From NCBI GenBank assembly GCA_951799425.1, contig OX637394.1, positions 27,316,001-27,380,000 on the forward strand: DNA of 64,000 nt, read 5' to 3'. Every line of letters starts with the position of its first letter. The stretch's first letter is position 1. The translations under genes were made by a program, and so were the position numbers. Positions 57,112-64,000 of the stretch are shown here, piece by piece. This stretch comes from Ilex aquifolium. Its lineage: Eukaryota > Streptophyta > Magnoliopsida > Aquifoliales > Aquifoliaceae. A model generated the notes under the pieces. That model had not been told where the DNA came from, ran no database searches, and was given only the letters and a program-made list of their open reading frames with translations.

Positions 57112-59098
57112 TGTAACGCCCCAAAACACACCGTGGACGGCATTACATTCTAAAACATTCACATCATGAGAGCACTAATATCATCCATAAATAAATTAAA
57201 CTTCATTCATCATCCATAAAATATTTACATCATTATCCAAAAGAATATGCCCAACCATGGCATTTACATCTCAAAAATTAATTAAAGTAGCACAGCGGAA
57301 TAGCAAAAGAAACTAGACTTTACAATGTTTGTACATATTGGTTCCTAGTCTAGTACAAAAGTAAAAGGGCATCTCTAAATGTCCCACTCGGGATCCAGGT
57401 ACCCCTCTAATGAGGCTTCCCCAAGGCCCTGCTCATTAGCGCCAAGCTCCTCCTCTATAGCATAATCTGAAAAATGTTAATTGTAGGGGATGAGCACGAA
57501 GCTCTGTAGTAAAATCTTCCCAAACTCAAACAAGGTTTAGGAAAGCATATAAAACGGTTGGTCTCATTTTCACAAATAGCATATATAACATTTTGAAGGA
57601 AAAGCAGGACATTTTAAATAGATCTCAAGTTTAAGTAGCAATAGTAATCGAAATGGATAAATAAACATCATATACCAATGGTAATTCATTCTACCATGAG
57701 TCGTTTTCAACAAGTTCTCGCAAAATCCCATACTTCCCGAAACTCTTGTCAAAAAAATTTATGGTACAATGCACGATGACCCACACGGTGTGCCCGATAC
57801 AACCCACGTTACTAAACCGTGATCATTAGCGATATGAAAAGTTTATACCCACACGGCGTACAAAGGCGTCTACCCACTCCATGTGGTAGGAAAAGTTCAT
57901 ACCCGTGTGGCATATAAAGACGTATACCCACTACATGATACCCGGTCCATAGTAATCCATGTTCGTATCGTACAACCACGTAAGAAATAAAATACCAATA
58001 AATATTTCACATAACCAACAATTTCACAAGTCCCCAATTCTCCCTTAAAGCCTTATTTCTCAAGCATCCTTACAAGGAGCCTCTCACCCTTGTTCCTCCA
58101 AACAACCAAACAAGACATACGATATACACAATTTCCTCAATTAACACATAACTCCACAAATCCCCAAATTTCACAATTTGTACCATAGCAAAATGGAAGA
58201 AAAAGAGCAAGAGATCACCATAAACATTATTTTGTTATACAATTTCAAACACTAAGGTTGTGATGGTGAGAACAAAGAAAATGTAAAGAGGAAAGATTCA
58301 TTTTTCTTAAAACTAGGGTTTGAGAATGAAAAAGGGACCTTTAATGGTTACCCAACTACTACAATGTTTAAAACATGGTAATAAATGCAAGGGGATCAAG
58401 AATCAAGTAAATAATAACAAGTATATATGATTTTTAACCAAAAGAATACATATAATTTAACCCTAGCCTCAATGTAAGAGAATAGGAAGAAATCCCCTAC
58501 CTTAATGTTCTTGGAAAAATTAGGGCTTTGATCTTGAATCAACTCTTCAATCTCTTGTTTTCTCTTGATCTTGTGTTTCTCTCTTTCTCTCTTCCTCTCT
58601 TATGTTTTCTAGGGTTTGGAGTGGTGTAATGAAGGCTAAGGAGGTGACAAAATGTATTTATAGTGGAGGAAAAGTCGGCTTGTTCGCGACTTAAAATAAC
58701 AGTATGGTTTCAGTAGTACCGGTACCCAGTACCGGTACAAGAAATCTTCTGGAATCGGGGTACCGGTACTCAGTACCGGTACCAATTACCCAGTTTTGCC
58801 TATTTCTTTTGTTTTCCATTTCCAATCCATTCCAAAACTAACAAAATCCATCACAAACCTCTCCAACACATATTTATACACCAAACCTATCTAATACAAG
58901 TTATAGGACCTAACATTTTATATTTTCACTCACTAAAACTAAATTTCAACTATGATTTTCATTAACATTTTAAATCTTTACTTTTCAAATTTACAAAGTT
59001 CAAACACACTTCAATACCCCTATCCACATCTTTACAACCATTATTTGCTATATCTATATATCTATATGCATATATAAAAGAAAATGCAGGGTGTTACA
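57112..59098 (-). repeat. 5' LTR of family-A element
   Basis: 1987 bp. It has 27 bp more than the 3' LTR: one extra GTACCGGTAC unit of 13 bp, and about 14 bp more in the TATATCTATATA stretch near its U3 end (about 59050-59080). Confidence 0.95.
58655..58782 (-). promoter_or_regulatory. TATA box and GTACCGGTAC cassette, 5' LTR
   Basis: TATA at 58655-58663. Palindromes at 58716, 58729, 58760 and 58773, two pairs each 13 bp apart. This would drive the genomic RNA. Confidence 0.78.
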
Positions 59099-59103
59099 GA
59101 AAA

Positions 59104-60755
59104 CAAGTACGAAATTCACAATCATGCTAATTGATGCCATAAAAGAAGAAGAGATAAAAGTTATGGGGAGTTACGAAAAATAATTATTACAATCACTAAC
59201 CAGTTATGTATTCACTTAGACAATGCATTAGGATTTCATGAAGAGCTTATTAATGATTTGAACTAAAAGGAATCCTAATTGTATCAGAGTTTGGTTTCAC
59301 ACATGTTGCATTTAAATTTGTCAAAGTTGAACAAAATTTGAACACGTGTGAGTGAAATTGAACTAAGTGAATGAAACACTACTCTAGGATGCATGAAATT
59401 GAATTATATATTTCTTAATATGCCTTAGAGTAATATAATGAGATGATGAAATTTGGATGGAGATATTATAATGTAAACATGTGTAATTTTCATGATTTTT
59501 GCCATTGAACATTTACATGTTTAATTTGAAAATTGTATTACACTTGCATCCAATTTAATCCATGCATGTACATATAGTTGCATTTAGGTTGTACATACAC
59601 TCATGCATGATTTTGAGGCCATAGAAGTAGTTGAGAGCCATTGGGAATAAGTAGTTGAATTCCTTAGCCTATCTGGTCACTACTTTTGATCTATTGCAGT
59701 TCTAAGAAAGAAGGAGTCCGAGACACCGCTTTTTGGATGAATGGATCAAGCATTGCGCCACTTGAGCTGTTTAGAGACCTTAGTTTAAACCATATGGGAG
59801 TTTTAAATTTATTATTCATTCGTGTTCTGTACTAAAGTACTTCTTTTATTTGTTTAGCTCTTTTTTTTTTTTTTTTGTGACACACTCCTAGTCTTGTTTA
59901 TTCATGCTTAATCATATTTGACTTCGAGTTATATGTCTTGTTTGTCCCTTAGTTTACTTGCAGGATTTGACTACTTGTAATGCATTCACACCTTCTTGTT
60001 ATAGTATGATTCTATGTTATGATTGTTATAGGTTGTCATTGAATTAACATTTGTATCAAATAAGATAAGAATATGTTGGGTAACTTGATTATGTACCATG
60101 CCTGTCATGGGTTGTCATTGGACTGTCATTTGTGACAAAAAGAGGGGGAGGGGGGGAGGATGGGGGAATATTTTAGGTACATATGGGAGAAATCTGGGAG
60201 ATTTAACCTTGACTAATCTAGATAGGTTGCATGTGAATATATAAAGGGGGAGTTTGCTCAAATACTCATGGGGAGTAAATTTTGCAAACTTGGCATGAAG
60301 TTACATATTTTTCGTTGTTTATTTTTCACTTTTTATTTGACTTGTAAACACCAACTAAGAGGAACTTGATATGCTTCATATTGATAAATTAATAAGTTCT
60401 GAAGCATATTGGACAAGTTAGTTTCTAATATGTTACATATTTGCATTTGCATGATGTATACATACTTATACTCTATGTTTATCTTTGTGCTTTCCAAATA
60501 TGTGATTATGTTATTTATTGCTTTAAACAATGATGCTTTTCACGAGGTTTTGGTTTGAGTGGTGATGTGTAGAACTATGATCTTCAAGCTTCATCAAAAG
60601 AAGTAGATCCTTCTACTGGATAGAGATTCAGGATGTATGTGTGAGAGTTAAGATTAGTTTATAATTCTTTTGTTCAATGGTTTTGAGTTATAATCTTAAT
60701 TTTTTGCTTGTGTATTTTGTCACGAAATTTCTAAAGGGAGAGATTGTTGGATCAT
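59104..60755 (+). other. Copia/Sirevirus-like 3' non-coding region, tentative
   Basis: No coding frame. Several purine tracts of the kind found in Sirevirus-like Copia 3' regions: AAAAAGAGGGGGAGGGGGGA at about 60137, AAAGGGGGAG at about 60243, and AAAGGGAGAGATTGTTGG at about 60732, the last followed by a possible LTR start TGTTGGATCA. Only this text supports the call. Confidence 0.35.
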
Positions 60756-61372
60756 ATTTGTAATTGGTTAATTTCGTGGAGTCCATTATAAAATCTCAAC
60801 CTATTCCGTTGTCATGATGCTATAAAATTCAAGAACCGAAATTATCTTTGATAGGAGGAGATCAAACTTCAAAACAATATCATTCAATCTCTGTATGCAC
60901 ATTCATACTTAGGATAAGGTAATGACCTAGACACCTAAGATGAACCTTTAGTTATTTTTAACTTAGGTTGATTATGATGAAAATGGAATTGGAAGTAATC
61001 TGGTCATGACTCCTACGTGATTTAAAAAAATAATAATTTTCTAAACCATTTATGAGTTTTGAAAACATAGTTTGAGTCACAATCAAACCTCTCTTTCTTG
61101 AGCCCTCTTATTGGATTTATATAATTGGTTAAACATTAAGTCCAAATTGATAGGGATAGACCTTGGAATGGTCAAGTGGTTGATATGTGTACATGTTATG
61201 CGTTGGATAGTGCTCCGGTACAAGGGAGACTCTGTCCAAACTTTGTGTTGGTTACGATCTCAGTGAAAGGGATGCAATGACGTGGTGTCATGTTATACGA
61301 CATACACGGGTACTTTCGCGGGTTGATGGTGATCAACGGATCGAGAAAGGACCCCTAAATTTTGGGGCGTCA
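60756..61372 (+). repeat. Chromovirus 5' LTR, 3' part
   Basis: The last 200 bp (TGCTCCGGTACAAGGGAGACT, GGGTTGATGGTGATCAACGG, TTTTGGGGCGTCA) resemble the ends of family C and of the old LTR at 36934. A primer site follows. The left boundary is unclear; the portion before about 61130 may belong to the Copia-like LTR. Confidence 0.65.
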
Positions 61373-61377
61373 GAGCT

Positions 61378-61389
61378 TGGAATCAGATC
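61378..61389 (+). other. Primer-binding site, initiator tRNA-Met, decayed
   Basis: TGGAATCAGATC, two mismatches to TGGTATCAGAGC. Confidence 0.7.
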
Positions 61390-61718
61390 CTAGGTTCTTG
61401 ATTACCTATGGCTTGCAGGGCATGGGTCTAGGCCATTGCATTCATTGTGCATTGCATATCAAATGTATTATATGCTACGTGCTATGTGATATGATATGAT
61501 ATCCATGATCCTATTTGTATGGAAATAAGACACTAGGATTAGAAAACATAACCTTGGAGGTCGAAAAAGAAATCAAGGAAAATTTACGGGCTAGGTGTCT
61601 ACTAGTGGGTGGCAAACCTCCTATTACTGAGACAAGAAGAGAATTTCCAATGTTTTGACTATGGTCCCTACTTTGGGATACTGAGTTAGTGCTCTATTGC
61701 TATCTTACATGTGTGTAG

Positions 61719-62290
61719 ATAGCAAGTAGAGGAAGAGGACACCGGAATAGCTGAGGGGGTAGACGGAACAACAACCAACCACCACCGACCTTTGATTAAC
61801 AAGCCTTCATGGAGGCTATGGCCGCCATGGCTGCCATCTTTGCACAAGCCATTGCCAATGTGGGCCAAGGAGGCTCAAACAACCTCCAGCGGTTCAAAGC
61901 ACACAAACCACCAACCTTTATGGGAGGGGCGAATTCGATGGTGGTCTACCATTGATTCCAACAAATAGAAAAGATCTTGGAGGCTATAGAGATCACATCC
62001 AATGCCACTAAGATAAAATTAGCAGCCTTTCAACTTGAGAGAAAGGCCCATCTATGGTGGAATTGGGCAAAGGCCGCAAAGAACCTCGAGGCTATGACAT
62101 GGGAAGAGTTCCGTGAGGTCTTCATGAACAAGTACTTTCCGTCGGCTGTTTAGCAAGTGAAAGCCTGAGAATTTCTAGACTTGAAACAGGGGACAATGAT
62201 GGTGATGGAATATATGGCCAAGTTCACCAAACTAGCCCATTTTACCGGTAACTATGTGGCCACAGACTTGGTGATCTACCACCAGAATAG
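61719..62290 (+). pseudogene. gag: Chromovirus gag, truncated by Athila insertion
   Basis: Gag N-terminus and capsid of a Tekay/del-type element. The start codon is ATA instead of ATG, then ASRGRGHRNS and a stop, a basic/Pro stretch with another stop, and FMEAMAAMAAIFAQAIANV. Capsid blocks FKAHKPPTFMGGANSM, AAFQLERKAHLWWN, TWEEFREVFMNKYFPSAV, FLDLKQGTMMVMEYMAKF and NYVATDLV are visible, with stops at about 61951, 62152 and 62167. The minus-strand Athila LTR cuts it at 62291 before the zinc knuckle. The leader 61390-61718 matches the family-C leader. Confidence 0.85.
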
Positions 62291-63865
62291 TGTCGTACAC
62301 CCAAGTATAAGTGGTCAAATTGTAATATAATTCTCAGTTTAAGTCCAAGGACGAACCCACAGGGAGCTAAATATTGGAATTCAAAGCGAAAACGATGAAG
62401 TTTTTAAAGATACAAAATGTAATGAGAGCTTGTGGTGTGAGCTTAGAGAAATGAAAATAAACATATAATTAAACTACGAAAATGCAATAATTAAAAGGTA
62501 CCCTTCAGTTCGGGGATTCCACATGCATTATATTGGTTCAGTTATTGGAAATGCTACCTTACAACAATTAACCCCTATTTTATTAGAAAGTCAACCGGTA
62601 GGTATGATGTATATTGAAGCGTATCCAGCAACTGATTAGGTTAGCCGGATGGTATATTTCCATGCAATAATCAAATAATCTGAGTAAACCAGAAGGCAAG
62701 CCATTCAGGAGGAATACTACAGTTATTCAACCGGCATGTTGATGATTCACTGATGATGAGATTTCAGTTTATGCATTGAATCAAAAGCATTGGCTATGCC
62801 GAGACTTAACCCGTCTATATCCAATCTATTGACTGTTACATAAAGCTCAATCACGTACATCACTATATCATGCATGAAGTACATAATTAGTAAAGATAGT
62901 ATGGTATATAGCATTAGGTACCGCTCGATGTTCATAACCATGAGCATATTATAAATGTAACCATCCATCAATAAGGGAGGTATATAACATTAAATCATAG
63001 TTAAAACATTGGCATTTCCATAACTTAAACAATATCGTACATATGTTCACCCTTCACCGAAGGGTATAAGCGGACTACTGACACCTCATTTCTATAGACG
63101 AACAAGATGTGCGATATAGTTCCATTACAAATTAAAAAAAAAAATGCAAAACAATCCTTCCCCTAGGAATAGTTGAAACACTACCACCCTTATTACCGGT
63201 TAGGGCACAAAAGTGGGGGAGGTTCAACCCTCCAAGTAAAAAGGAATAATAGAAATGTAGAAGAAAGAAATTCTCGCTGGAAAGCTGGCTGGAAGTGGTT
63301 TGGTAGGGCTCCGCTTCGCTGTTTCTCTCTCTCCCTCTCTCTCTCTCTTTCTCACTTACTCTCTGGACTTTCTGGTGAAGCTCTGACTCTCTGGACTTCC
63401 CTGCACTCTCTCTGGAGAAGAATGTTGAAAATGAAAAAGGAGCTGGCTATTTCTAGGAGCTGGGAGAGGTGCTTGAGGCGGTTAAGCTTGAATGGACCAA
63501 TCAGAGCATTTTGTTGCAGTAGCTAACCAATGGGAGAAGAAGGAGAAGGTGAGGCGGTTTAGCCACCATCCGGACACCACCACCACCGTCCGAACGGTGC
63601 TAAACCTCTGGACTTTGCATGGCATGCTTAGTTGATGTATTGTGATATTTGTACTTGCCTCCCCTTGCTAATTAAGCTTGCACACTTTGCTCCCTCTAGT
63701 TTTGCGTGATTTCTGTAAAAAAACCCTAAAAAACATCAATTTTAACGCATTAACTCTAATTTACGCACTAACCCTAATTTCACTTATCTTAACTGTTTTA
63801 ACTCATTTCACAAACACATTTAACCTAATAATTTATTTCATTAACGCACTATTTAGGGTTAATCA
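62291..63865 (-). repeat. Athila 3' LTR, minus strand
   Basis: 1575 bp. The plus-strand left end is TGTCGTACACCC and the right end TTAGGGTTAATCA, the inverse of the LTR at 3876-5568. Internal landmarks are inverted: a single GGCTTG block near 62700, and the TCCGGAC pair at 63569 and 63589. (CT)n at 63325-63357. The interior continues beyond the window, so no TSD can be checked. Confidence 0.88.
63569..63595 (-). promoter_or_regulatory. TCCGGAC box pair in Athila LTR
   Basis: TCCGGAC at 63569 and TCCGAAC at 63589 on the plus strand, 20 bp apart with a CACCACCACC spacer. I do not see a clear TATA box at the expected distance in this copy. Two CCAAT motifs occur nearby (about 63500 and 63526). 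Confidence 0.6.
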
Positions 63866-64000
63866 CACCCCCCAACCAAAACATTACTAGTCCCTACTAA
63901 TAAAAATAAATAACAAAACAAAATCACTTTCGTAGATTTCACGATTGCATTTAACATATGCAACAAACCTTTAAACCCCTGGGTGATCCCTAGTGGACGA
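63866..64000 (-). mobile_element. Athila interior end with polypurine tract
   Basis: CACCCCCCAACC at 63866-63877 is the inverse of the PPT at 17339-17351. The rest, to the window edge, is the inverse of 17200-17340. The element continues to the right. Confidence 0.8.

Larger units (their letters stand above)
50413..59098 (-). mobile_element. Chromovirus (Tekay/del-type) family A, near-complete and young
   Basis: 8686 bp, TSD GAAAA at 50408-50412 and 59099-59103. 3' LTR 50413-52372, PPT about 52373-52388, pol and gag on the minus strand 52400-56922, PBS 57095-57106, 5' LTR 57112-59098. By eye I count fewer than about 25 base differences between the LTRs, close to 1%. The defects are one in-frame stop (gag/PR) and two frameshifts (RT; chromodomain). 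Same family as the LTRs at 1-2434 and 14066-16304. Confidence 0.95.

Noticed and set aside
62747..62971. 74-residue minus-strand frame (and a similar one in other Athila LTRs)
   Set aside because: Within LTR R/U5 sequence and not maintained as a frame in the other Athila copies.
1..64000. Host protein-coding, rRNA or tRNA genes
   Set aside because: Every stretch with recognisable protein similarity is gag, pol or Athila ORF3; no exon-like host sequence or RNA gene was seen. The tRNA-like text is limited to primer-binding sites.

Overview
This window is plant nuclear DNA made almost entirely of nested LTR retrotransposons. No host gene, rRNA or tRNA gene was recognised. The Ty3/gypsy families present point to repeat-dense heterochromatin of an angiosperm with a large repeat fraction; I cannot name the species. 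They are Athila-type elements (tRNA-Asp-like primer sites, DLGA protease, an extra 3' ORF) and Tekay/del-type chromoviruses (initiator-Met primer sites, chromodomain at the integrase C-terminus). All boundaries were read by eye from TG...CA ends, 5-bp target-site duplications (TSDs), primer-binding sites (PBS) and polypurine tracts (PPT).

Layout. 1-2434: truncated LTR of chromovirus family A, lying in an Athila remnant (2435-3872). 3876-25653: a complete but decayed Athila element (TSD CATGT). It carries a solo family-A LTR (14066-16304, TSD ATACC) in its 3' non-coding part. Its 3' LTR holds a second chromovirus, family C (18058-24662, TSD AGTTT), which itself holds a solo LTR of family Y (20660-22502, TSD AATGG). 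25656-36934: an old chromovirus-like LTR split by two solo LTRs of family X (26567-28448, TSD GTGTG; 28823-30761, TSD CATAC) and by a deleted family-B element (30922-36198). 36935-49292: a non-coding interior with a PPT, interrupted by a second family-B element (37865-48288, TSD TGGAT) that contains another solo Y LTR (42961-44702, TSD GTAAC). 50413-59098: the youngest and best preserved element, a family-A chromovirus on the minus strand (TSD GAAAA; LTRs about 1% diverged by eye). 59104-62290: a Copia-like 3' region, then the 5' end and gag of another chromovirus, cut by a minus-strand Athila LTR (62291-63865) whose interior runs off the right edge.

The most interesting signal is a set of short GC-rich palindromes in or near LTR promoters, arranged in pairs with fixed spacing: ACGTTCGAACGT at 18 bp, GTACCGGTAC at 13 bp, and imperfect TCCGGAC boxes at 20 bp. 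The same palindrome sets, with some of their spacer and flanking sequence, occur in unrelated LTR families and in either orientation. Three members of one family (A) carry three different versions at the same promoter position. The Athila element also has its TCCGGAC pair plus a TATA box a second time, inside the element, just upstream of its 3' ORF. This looks like exchangeable promoter cassettes moving among LTR retrotransposons.

Coding content is retrotransposon gag, protease (PR), reverse transcriptase (RT), RNase H (RH) and integrase (INT). Nearly all of it is broken. The 50413-59098 element comes closest to intact, with one in-frame stop and two frameshifts.
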